Shown in pieces: positions 5,282 to 11,665 of a stretch of 11,665 nt of DNA; the first letter of the stretch is position 1, and every line of letters begins with the position of its first letter. The DNA is from Alphaproteobacteria bacterium (GTDB lineage Bacteria; Pseudomonadota; Alphaproteobacteria; BNTO01): assembly GCA_025996655.1 (NCBI GenBank), contig BNTO01000009.1, positions 1 to 11,665 of the forward strand, written 5' to 3'. The notes under the pieces are model-generated. The model worked only from the letters and a program-made list of their open reading frames with translations, was not told the DNA's origin and did not search any database. Made by a program: the position numbers and the translations under genes.

Positions 5282-6652
5282 ATGAGTTTTTTGCAAATTC
5301 AGAATTTCTGTTTATCTTTTCCTCACAAAACGTGCTTTGAAGATTTCTCTGCGCACATCTTCCCAGGCGACCGCATTGCGATTATAGGCCGAAATGGCAG
5401 CGGGAAATCTTCGCTGTTGAAAATGATAGCGGAAAGGGCTTCCCCTATAAGGACGGCTTATATCCCACAGATGATCCAAGATTTTGATTCTTGCAGTGGT
5501 GGCGAAAAGTTTCATAAGGCTTTGTCGGCGGCCCTTGGCGAAAATCCCGATTTGCTTTTGTTGGACGAGCCTACCAATCATTTAGATCGCGATAATCGAT
5601 GCGGACTTTTGCGAAAGCTCCACTCTTTTCAAGGGGTGCCGATCCTTGTGACGCATGATAAAGAAATCCTGCAACATTGCGTGGATATCTTGTGGCATAT
5701 TGACAAGGAAAAAATCACAATTTTTCAAGGGAAATATGACGCTTACATGCGCGAGCAAAAAGTCAAACGTCACGCTTTGCAAACTCAGATTGATGCCTTG
5801 AAACGTCAAGAAAAAGGCCTTCACGAAAGCCTAATGAAAGAACAAGAACGTGTCAAAAAAAGCGTAGCTTCTGGGAAAAAGAAAGTGGCTAAGAGAAAAT
5901 GGCTGCCCGAAGTGGGGGCGTTGAAAGCGATGAAAGCTGAGGTGGCGCAAGGGGCCCAACGCACAAAAAGGAATCAAAAAAAGGAAAAATTGGTAGAGCA
6001 ACTCTCTCACATGCGCTTGCCCGAAGAGATTATCCCCAAATTCAATGTGGAAGCTCAAAAAAGCGCACAAGGTACGCTTGTGTCCCTTCGTAACGGGTGC
6101 GTCGCCTATGGCGCTACCATCATTCTGTCGGACATTTTCTTGTCTGTGGGGGCCACGACAAGAATGGCAATAACCGGGCGAAATGGAAGTGAAAAAAGTA
6201 CGTTGATCAAAGGGATTTTTATGGACCCAACGGTGACAAGAACGGGGGAATGGGTTGTCCCACAACGCAAAGATATGGGTTTTTTGGATCAGCATTACAA
6301 AACGTTGGATCTTAAAAAATCGGCCTTAGAAATTATTGCCGAGGCCGCGCCTTGTTGGAATCATGCTGACGTCCGTCGGCATCTCAATAATTTTTTATTT
6401 CGCAAAAATGAGGAAGTTCAAGAACGGATTGAGAATTTGTCGGGAGGCGAACGAGCCCGCCTTTCGTTAGCGCAAATCGCCGCCCATCCGCCAAAACTTT
6501 TAATTTTGGATGAAATCACAAACAATTTGGATTTAGAAACGCGCGACCACGTTATTCAAATTTTGCGCGACTATCCCGGCGCCATGCTTGTGGTCTCTCA
6601 TGATGAGGATTTTTTGAAGGAAATAAAAATGGATGAATATTACGAAACGTAA
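5282..6652 (+). CDS. ABC-F family ribosome-associated ATPase, short, altered second Walker A
   Basis: The 456-residue protein has two ABC cassettes joined by a charged linker and no membrane segments, as in ABC-F translation factors and ribosome-protection proteins. Cassette 1: Walker A GRNGSGKS (36-43), signature SGGEK (72-76), Walker B LLLLDEPTNHLD (91-102), switch H125. Only about 30 residues separate Walker A from the signature, a shortening reminiscent of Vga/Msr-type proteins. The linker (about 155-250) is helical and very basic. Cassette 2: GRNGSEKST (299-307), signature LSGGE (386-390), Walker B LLILDEITNNLD (406-417), H440. In cassette 2 the invariant Walker A glycine is E304, and DEPTNHLD has become DEITNNLD. 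Cassette 2 may therefore bind ATP poorly. Antibiotic protection is possible but unproven. The ribosome site before the ATG is weak. Confidence 0.85.
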   Translation: MSFLQIQNFCLSFPHKTCFEDFSAHIFPGDRIAIIGRNGSGKSSLLKMIAERASPIRTAYIPQMIQDFDSCSGGEKFHKALSAALGENPDLLLLDEPTNHLDRDNRCGLLRKLHSFQGVPILVTHDKEILQHCVDILWHIDKEKITIFQGKYDAYMREQKVKRHALQTQIDALKRQEKGLHESLMKEQERVKKSVASGKKKVAKRKWLPEVGALKAMKAEVAQGAQRTKRNQKKEKLVEQLSHMRLPEEIIPKFNVEAQKSAQGTLVSLRNGCVAYGATIILSDIFLSVGATTRMAITGRNGSEKSTLIKGIFMDPTVTRTGEWVVPQRKDMGFLDQHYKTLDLKKSALEIIAEAAPCWNHADVRRHLNNFLFRKNEEVQERIENLSGGERARLSLAQIAAHPPKLLILDEITNNLDLETRDHVIQILRDYPGAMLVVSHDEDFLKEIKMDEYYET

Positions 6653-6746
6653 AGGAAACACATTCGTTCATAAATTTACTTTAAAGAGCATCCAACACCT
6701 TTTCCCCTCTTGACTTTTCTTGACTCATAGGAAACTATAAAAAGTT

Positions 6747-8198
6747 ATGAAAAGCAATACAAAAAGGAAGGGCATTTTTTTGCCACGTCATGTTCATTTA
6801 AAACCCGGGTTTTCTCTCGTCCTTCTCGTCATCATTGGAGGAGCGATTTCTATCCTTCCCCAACCTGCAGGCGTTGATCCGCGGGCCTTCCCCATTTTTG
6901 GCATTTTTATGGCCCTTATTATTGGCATCCTGATGGAACCGTATCCCATCACGGTTCTTACGCTTCTGGCTTTTTTTCTTTGTTTTGTTTTTAAGCTCAT
7001 CACGCCCAAAGAAGGATTTGATTGCTTTGGCCAAAGTGTCAGCTGGCTTATTGTTTTCGCTTCCATTGCGTCACGAGCTTTTGTAAAAACGGGCTTGGGT
7101 CACCGCATGGCTTGCTTTTTCATTCAAAAAATGGGCCACAGCTCTTTAAGCCTTGCTTATGGCCTCACGCTAAGCGAAGTAGCACTTTCGCCTATGATCC
7201 CAAGCAACACAGCGCGGGCCTCGTGCCTTACAATTCCTTTAACGGTTTCCATTAGTGAATCTTTAGGCAGCGATCCGAAGAATCATACCGAAACACGCGT
7301 GGGGCAATTTTTAAGCCTCTGTTCGATGCATGCGAATCAACTGGCTAGCGCCCTTTTTTTAACGGCAATGGCCAGCAATCCTTTACTTAAAGATTTTATG
7401 GAGAAACTGGGCGTCCAAGTTTCCTGGCTCGAATGGTTTGTGATGGCGTGTGTTCCTTGCCTCGCCTGTATTTTGCTTATGCCTTGGCTTATCTATAAAT
7501 TATTTCCGCCCGAAATTTCGACAATTGATAATGCGGAAGAATTAGCCCAACAGCAGCTCGAAACGCTGTCCGCCATGTCTCAAAAAGAATGGATAACGGT
7601 TTTCATTTTTCTTGGAATGCTCCTCTGTTGGATTTTTGGTAGTTTCCTCGGCTTTCACACCGGTATTGTTGCGTTAGGCGGACTTTGCCTTCTTCTTTTA
7701 ACCAATGTTCTCGACATTCACGATGTTACAGGCGCTAAGGATATTTGGAACATTTTCATCTGGCTTTCTATTTTGAATGCGATCGCCGGAAAGTTAGCCG
7801 AATATGGCCTTATTCAGTACTATTCCTCCCTGTTACAACGCGAGCTTGGCGGATTATGCTGGCAGGCTGTGCTGCCTATTGTTTCCGTCCTTTATTATTT
7901 CGCGCGTTATTTTATTCCTGGAAATGTTCTCCACGCGTGCGCAATGTTTTCAGCTTTTGCGGGCCTTCTTATTGTCTGCGGCGTCCCACCAAAATTGGGC
8001 TGTATGACGCTAGCTTTTATTACGGCCTTTTGCGGTTTTGTGACTCCTTATGCCACCTCCCCCTGCCCTTTGTATTACAATACGGGCTACATTGAATTGA
8101 AATTGTGGTGGAAACAAGGCGTTGTTACAGGCGCTGTTTACTTGCTTATTTGGGGTATTCTGGGCGGCGCATGGTGGAAAATGTTAGGATATTGGTAA
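6747..8198 (+). CDS. DASS-family (SLC13-type) dicarboxylate/anion transporter
   Basis: This is an inner-membrane carrier of 483 residues with a dozen or so hydrophobic segments (for example about 22-38, 49-64, 68-84 and 98-114) and a final one at 458-478. The SNTAR motif at 153-157 and the related SPCPLYYNTGY at 438-448 are the two sodium/substrate loops of divalent anion:sodium symporters. The overall pattern resembles the 2-oxoglutarate/malate translocator branch (plastid DiT-like and bacterial relatives), so malate, 2-oxoglutarate, succinate or citrate are plausible substrates. The specificity cannot be read from sequence alone. The short basic N-terminus is cytoplasmic. The ATG at 6747 has AGGAA at 6729-6733, a long gap. 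Two TTGACT copies (6710-6715, 6720-6725) and TATAAA (6736-6741) lie upstream, but the spacings of 20 and 10 bases are poor for a promoter. Confidence 0.85.
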   Translation: MKSNTKRKGIFLPRHVHLKPGFSLVLLVIIGGAISILPQPAGVDPRAFPIFGIFMALIIGILMEPYPITVLTLLAFFLCFVFKLITPKEGFDCFGQSVSWLIVFASIASRAFVKTGLGHRMACFFIQKMGHSSLSLAYGLTLSEVALSPMIPSNTARASCLTIPLTVSISESLGSDPKNHTETRVGQFLSLCSMHANQLASALFLTAMASNPLLKDFMEKLGVQVSWLEWFVMACVPCLACILLMPWLIYKLFPPEISTIDNAEELAQQQLETLSAMSQKEWITVFIFLGMLLCWIFGSFLGFHTGIVALGGLCLLLLTNVLDIHDVTGAKDIWNIFIWLSILNAIAGKLAEYGLIQYYSSLLQRELGGLCWQAVLPIVSVLYYFARYFIPGNVLHACAMFSAFAGLLIVCGVPPKLGCMTLAFITAFCGFVTPYATSPCPLYYNTGYIELKLWWKQGVVTGAVYLLIWGILGGAWWKMLGYW

Positions 8199-8317
8199 AT
8201 CAAATCTTTTGAAGCCGTTTCGTAAATCGAGAATTCTTGAGAGCGACAATAGGACTGCGCTAAGATCGAGGGACTTCAGCCACGCTTGGCCGCTTTTAGG
8301 AAAGGTTGTCGGATCCT

Positions 8318-10600
8318 ATGCCATCTTCAAAAGATTCCAAACTTCCTCTTTTCCCGCCAGGTTTTTGGCATACGTTAGGCAACAGGGTCAAGGAACTCTA
8401 CGGCCTTAGCCTTGCTTCTTTGGCGCTTTGGGGCGCCTTTGCTTTGGCAACGTACACCCCATCTGACGTCTCTTGGAACACCGCGACAACGGCCTCCGTT
8501 CAGAATTTTTTAGGCGAAAGTGGCGCTTTTTTTGCTGATGGAGCGAAACAACTTTTAGGCGATATGTCTTGGCTGTTTCTTTTGTCCGTTTTTATTTTTG
8601 GTTTTAAAATTTTAAGACACGTCCCTAGAGTTTTCCCTCCTTCAAAAGCCCTTGGTTTCTTTTTGTCCCTCATCCTTTTTTGTTTGTTTTATCAAAGTTT
8701 TTTTTTGAAACAAACGCTTTCCCCTACGCTCCCAGCCCCCCTTCCAAGAGGCGGCGTTCTCGGATTTTTCCTCACCCAAAAAATCTATAAACTTTTTCTT
8801 GACCATCACATTCGCTCCTTTTTTTCCCTTTTTCGCTTCTTGACCTTTTGGATGGCGCTTTTCCTTTGGAAAAATTCCCTCAGCACAACCTTTCGCGAAA
8901 TGTATCTTTATGGGCGAACTTTTTTTATGGAAATGGGGAAAATGATGCGTCTCTTGAAATTCCGAAAAAAAGTTCCTTTTTTCTCCATGGATTCTCCCTT
9001 TCGAGTCCCTGAAGAGTCTTTTCTTTCGGAAGATCTGGAAGACTTTCACAAAGTGCCGCCGCTTGCTGAAAAGAAAGAGGCGACGCCTCATGTGTCTCGT
9101 CTTTCCACTGAGGGCGGGGTCCATTATCATTTTCCGTCGGTAAATTTGCTTTCTCTTGTCAAGGAAAATCCTCAGGAAGCGAATGTTTCACGTGAAAAAA
9201 TAAGCGAATCTGCCCAGCAATTGCTCGATGTTTTGTCCGAATTTGGCGTCAACGGGACAATTCTTGGCATTCAGCCGGGGCCCGTTGTTACACAATACGA
9301 ATTTCGCCCGGCCCCGGGCATTAAAACCTCCCGCATTATTAGCTTGTCTGACGATATCGCCCGATCCATGAGCGCACTTTCCGCCCGCATCGCGAATATC
9401 CCCGGCAAAAACGCCATCGGCATTGAATTGCCCAACGAAAAGCGCAAAATTGTTTATTTACGTTCCCTTTTGACGACGCAGGAATATCACAGCTCCTCGG
9501 GAGCGCTCCCCCTCATTTTAGGCAAAGACATTTCGGGGAATCCTGTGATTGCCGATTTGGCCAAAATGCCTCACTTGTTAGTGGCGGGAACAACGGGTTC
9601 GGGCAAGTCTGTTTCTATTAATACCATGATTTTGTCCCTTCTTTATAAATTTTCGCCCAAGGAATGCCGCTTCATCATGGTGGACCCCAAAATGTTGGAA
9701 TTGTCTGTTTATGACGATATCCCGCACCTTTTAACGCCTGTGGTAACGGACCCCAAAAAGGCCATTTTTGCGCTGAAGTGGGCGGTACGCGAAATGGAGG
9801 CGCGCTACAAAGCAATGTCGCGCATGGGCGTACGTAACATTGACGGGTTCAACCAAAAAATCCGCGAGGGCCAAAAAAATGGGGATATGTTTAAACGCCG
9901 CGTCCAAACGGGTTTTGATTCCGAAACAGGCAAACCTTTGTTTGAAGACCAGTCCCTTGAATACGAAGTTTTATCTTACATTGTTGTTGTCGTCGACGAA
10001 ATGGCGGACCTTATGATGGTGGCGGGAAAAGAGATCGAAGCCGCGGTTCAACGCCTTGCCCAAATGGCTCGTGCTGCAGGGATTCACCTCATTATGGCGA
10101 CGCAGCGCCCTTCGGTCGACGTCATCACAGGAACCATTAAAGCGAATTTCCCAACGCGTGTCAGCTTTCAAGTAACGTCAAAAATTGATAGCCGCACGAT
10201 TTTAGGCGAGCAAGGCGCGGAGCAATTGTTGGGACACGGTGATATGCTTTATATGAGCGGTGGGGGGCGCATTCAGCGCGTGCATGGGCCCTTTGTTTCG
10301 GATTCCGATGTAGAAGCCATTACGGCGTATTTGCGCACGCAAGGCGAGCCGGATTATGTGGACGGCATTACGGACGAACAAGATGAGTCTCTTTTTGAAA
10401 AAGAGAGTGATTCGGGCGATTCTGAGAACTTATTTCAAGATGCGGTTGATTTGCTTCGTCGCGAAGGCCGCGTTTCGATTAGTTTTATTCAGCGAAATTT
10501 TCAAATTGGCTACAACAAAGCCGCCAAGCTTGTCGAACAAATGGAAAAAAAAGGTATCGTCTCTCCCCCCGATCGCACGGGAAAAAGAGAGCTTCTTTAG
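8318..10600 (+). CDS. ftsK: DNA translocase FtsK
   Basis: FtsK is a septum-anchored, ATP-driven DNA pump that clears the chromosome at division and aids dimer resolution. The protein has 760 residues from the ATG at 8318; an in-frame TTG at 8306 would add four. AGGAAAGG at 8298-8305 fits neither start ideally. The N-terminus carries about four membrane segments (LYGLSLASLALWGAF, WLFLLSVFIFGFKIL, ALGFFLSLILFCLFY, FLTFWMALFLW). A short linker precedes the motor: Walker A GTTGSGKS (424-431), Walker B VVVVDEMADLM with D560-E561, then MATQRPSVDVITGTIKANFP. The last 65 residues are the winged-helix gamma domain that reads polarity sequences (VSISFIQRNFQIGYNKAAKLVEQM). The length is typical for an alphaproteobacterial FtsK with a short linker. 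Everything needed appears intact. No CtrA box is visible upstream. Confidence 0.96.
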   Translation: MPSSKDSKLPLFPPGFWHTLGNRVKELYGLSLASLALWGAFALATYTPSDVSWNTATTASVQNFLGESGAFFADGAKQLLGDMSWLFLLSVFIFGFKILRHVPRVFPPSKALGFFLSLILFCLFYQSFFLKQTLSPTLPAPLPRGGVLGFFLTQKIYKLFLDHHIRSFFSLFRFLTFWMALFLWKNSLSTTFREMYLYGRTFFMEMGKMMRLLKFRKKVPFFSMDSPFRVPEESFLSEDLEDFHKVPPLAEKKEATPHVSRLSTEGGVHYHFPSVNLLSLVKENPQEANVSREKISESAQQLLDVLSEFGVNGTILGIQPGPVVTQYEFRPAPGIKTSRIISLSDDIARSMSALSARIANIPGKNAIGIELPNEKRKIVYLRSLLTTQEYHSSSGALPLILGKDISGNPVIADLAKMPHLLVAGTTGSGKSVSINTMILSLLYKFSPKECRFIMVDPKMLELSVYDDIPHLLTPVVTDPKKAIFALKWAVREMEARYKAMSRMGVRNIDGFNQKIREGQKNGDMFKRRVQTGFDSETGKPLFEDQSLEYEVLSYIVVVVDEMADLMMVAGKEIEAAVQRLAQMARAAGIHLIMATQRPSVDVITGTIKANFPTRVSFQVTSKIDSRTILGEQGAEQLLGHGDMLYMSGGGRIQRVHGPFVSDSDVEAITAYLRTQGEPDYVDGITDEQDESLFEKESDSGDSENLFQDAVDLLRREGRVSISFIQRNFQIGYNKAAKLVEQMEKKGIVSPPDRTGKRELL

Positions 10601-10613
10601 AAGAAGGGGAGAG
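10561..10613 (+). terminator. Compound hairpin over the ftsK stop codon
   Basis: CTCTCCCC (10561-10568) can pair with GGGGAGAG (10606-10613), enclosing a nested CTTCTT/AAGAAG stem (10592-10597/10601-10606) whose loop is the TAG stop codon. The two stems compete for one base. No T-run follows, so this may be a transcript-end structure instead of a true intrinsic terminator. Confidence 0.3.
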
Positions 10614-10680
10614 GGCAGAAGCCGTTCATGAAGCAGAAAACAAGCTTTTTATCCAACTCTATTCAAATTTATGAAAAATG

Positions 10681-10689
10681 TGACATAAT
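10681..10689 (+). promoter_or_regulatory. Extended -10 promoter candidate for the aquaporin gene
   Basis: TGACATAAT at 10681-10689 has the TGn extension and five of six -10 matches. The region at 10662-10667 (TTCAAA, spacer 16) is a weak -35, which an extended -10 can tolerate. The start site would be about 30 bases before the ATG. Confidence 0.45.
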
Positions 10690-10727
10690 CAGTCGTTAGG
10701 TCTTTTTTCTTTTAGAGGGATTTTATT

Positions 10728-11423
10728 ATGTGTGGACATTCTTGTCAAAAGTATATGGCCGAAACGATCGGTACGTTTCTTCTCGTCTTTTTAGGGTGCA
10801 CCAGTGCCGTTTTTTCGGGAGGAAACATCGGTTGGTTAGGCGTTAGTTTATCTTTTGGATTGACCCTTATGGCCTGCGCCTTCATCTTTGGGGGGATTTC
10901 GGGTTGTCATCTTAATCCCGCTGTTACGCTGGGTTTGGCGTTGGCGCGACGCTTCCCTGGAAAGGACATCTTGGCGTACGTCCTCTGCCAATTGGCGGGT
11001 GCGGCGCTAGGAGGCGGCTTGCTCTACCTTTTGGCCCAAAACTGCTCCCATCTTGATATCAGTGACGGCTTGGCCTTGACGGGCATGGGCCAACATTCGC
11101 CCACGCATTGCCCTCTGTGGGTTGGCTTTTTGGCCGAAACGGTAGGTACCTTCGTTTTAGTCCTCGTTGTCTTATTGGCAACCCAATATGCTGCTTCGCT
11201 CGCTCCTATCGCTATTGGTAGTATCTTGACGGTCTTGTTGCTGGGCATCATCCCTATCACCAATGGCTCCTTGAATATTGCGCGTAGTTTTGGCGTCGCC
11301 CTCTACCATGGAGGCTGGGCTTTGTCCCAACTCCCTTATTTCCTAGGCGCCCAAGCTCTGGCTGCCCTTCTTGCGGCTTTGGTCACTCGTTTGACATGCT
11401 GCTGTTGCAAGAAAGAATCTTAA
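10728..11423 (+). CDS. Aquaporin/MIP-family channel with NIA in place of the second NPA
   Basis: The 231-residue inner-membrane channel has six membrane segments and two pore half-helices, as in the AqpZ/GlpF family. The first pore motif is canonical (HLNPAVTLGL, NPA at 63-65). The second is NIA at 183-185 (SLNIARSFGVAL). By alignment to remembered E. coli AqpZ, the selectivity residues are F43, L171 (His in AqpZ), G180 (Thr in AqpZ) and R186. The ring F/L/G/R lacks the water-channel histidine and looks wider and less polar, so glycerol or another small neutral solute is possible. Both tails are cysteine-rich (MCGHSC and CCCC near the end). A good ribosome site, AGAGGGA (10714-10720), lies 7 bases before the ATG. 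Family assignment is firm; substrate is not. Confidence 0.9.
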   Translation: MCGHSCQKYMAETIGTFLLVFLGCTSAVFSGGNIGWLGVSLSFGLTLMACAFIFGGISGCHLNPAVTLGLALARRFPGKDILAYVLCQLAGAALGGGLLYLLAQNCSHLDISDGLALTGMGQHSPTHCPLWVGFLAETVGTFVLVLVVLLATQYAASLAPIAIGSILTVLLLGIIPITNGSLNIARSFGVALYHGGWALSQLPYFLGAQALAALLAALVTRLTCCCCKKES

Positions 11424-11437
11424 AAAGTTCGAGAAGG

Positions 11438-11453
11438 CCTTTTATTTAAAAGG
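11438..11453 (+). terminator. Short palindrome after the aquaporin gene, weak terminator candidate
   Basis: CCTTTT (11438-11443) and AAAAGG (11448-11453) form a six-base stem with an ATTT loop, 14 bases after the stop codon. No T-run follows the stem, so termination would be weak. Confidence 0.3.
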
Positions 11454-11543
11454 ACAGCCCGGAACGACATCTTCTGAAGAGTTCGTTATCGGCTTTGTTT
11501 GCGCCTTGACCACTCGGAAGCGTTTCAGAAAAATTTGATATAG

Positions 11544-11665
11544 CTAAGCGGCCTGAAAATATTGCATCTTTGCGATCTCCTCCGATATATTGTAACAACT
11601 TACCTTCACAGCCTCTTCTAACGTTTTAAAATACTTTGAAACAGCCCGGACTCTTCCCTTTAATG
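11544..11665 (-). CDS. Possible 3' end of an unknown minus-strand gene, cut by window edge
   Basis: A minus-strand frame is open from the right edge to a TAG at 11546-11544. It gives about 39 residues, including KYFKTLEEAVKVS and ISEEIAKMQYFQAA. The helical, charged composition looks more protein-like than the other frames here, but the stretch is too short to identify or to be sure it is coding. Nothing else is seen between 11454 and 11543. Confidence 0.3.
   Translation of the reverse strand, partial: LKGRVRAVSKYFKTLEEAVKVSCYNISEEIAKMQYFQAA

Noticed and set aside
5831..6295. Minus-strand frame of 154 codons inside the ABC-F gene
   Set aside because: The sense strand holds cassette motifs throughout; the antisense product is rich in His, Phe and Cys, as expected from a mirrored lysine-rich gene.
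6710..6741. TTGACT ... TATAAA as a promoter for the transporter gene
   Set aside because: The spacers are 20 or 10 bases, and the start site would fall on the ATG, so a standard promoter is not supported.
8642..9130. Minus-strand frame of 162 codons inside ftsK
   Set aside because: It mirrors the Phe/Ser-rich membrane region and linker of FtsK. The Lys/Arg-rich product is an artefact of that composition.
11454..11650. Direct repeat ACAGCCCGGA at 11454-11463 and 11641-11650
   Set aside because: Only ten bases long, with unlike flanks. A related ACAGCCCGA at 4962-4970 suggests nothing clear, so chance is adequate.

Overview
The window looks like chromosomal DNA of an alphaproteobacterium with modest GC content. 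The strongest sign is the left-edge gene, a close CtrA homologue (cell-cycle master regulator of Alphaproteobacteria), together with perfect TTAA-N7-TTAA CtrA boxes in the same intergenic region. AT-rich spacers, small inverted-repeat elements and a DASS-type dicarboxylate carrier would suit a host-associated lineage of the Holosporales/Rickettsiales kind. That placement is inference; no rRNA or other decisive marker is present.

Layout. 1-500 (minus): ctrA, cut by the left edge. 501-809: divergent control region with two overlapping CtrA boxes, a candidate -10 and three GANTC sites. 810-2982 (plus): two probably co-transcribed exported proteins, a coiled-coil protein with a repetitive C-terminus and a beta-barrel outer-membrane protein. 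2983-3497: 515 bases without a gene, holding two separate inverted-repeat elements and then a consensus sigma70 promoter. 3498-4958: exported HtrA/Deg-like serine protease with PDZ-like modules. 4959-5281: 323 bases without a gene, holding a small hairpin and a third inverted-repeat element. 5282-6652: short ABC-F ATPase with a damaged second Walker A. 6747-8198: DASS-family anion transporter. 8318-10600: ftsK DNA translocase. 10728-11423: aquaporin-family channel with an altered second NPA motif. 11424-11665: no complete gene, only the possible end of a minus-strand reading frame.

How the parts may work together. CtrA, the tandem CtrA boxes and the adjacent exported pair suggest a cell-cycle-timed cell-surface module. 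FtsK belongs to division and chromosome segregation but shows no CtrA box here. The protease fits envelope quality control. The transporter, ABC-F protein and aquaporin look like independent single genes. No known defence, phage or CRISPR system is visible. The most interesting points are the phased CtrA boxes in front of the repeat-built surface protein, the three unrelated palindromic elements within 2.1 kb, the Walker A glycine-to-glutamate change, and the unusual aquaporin selectivity residues.
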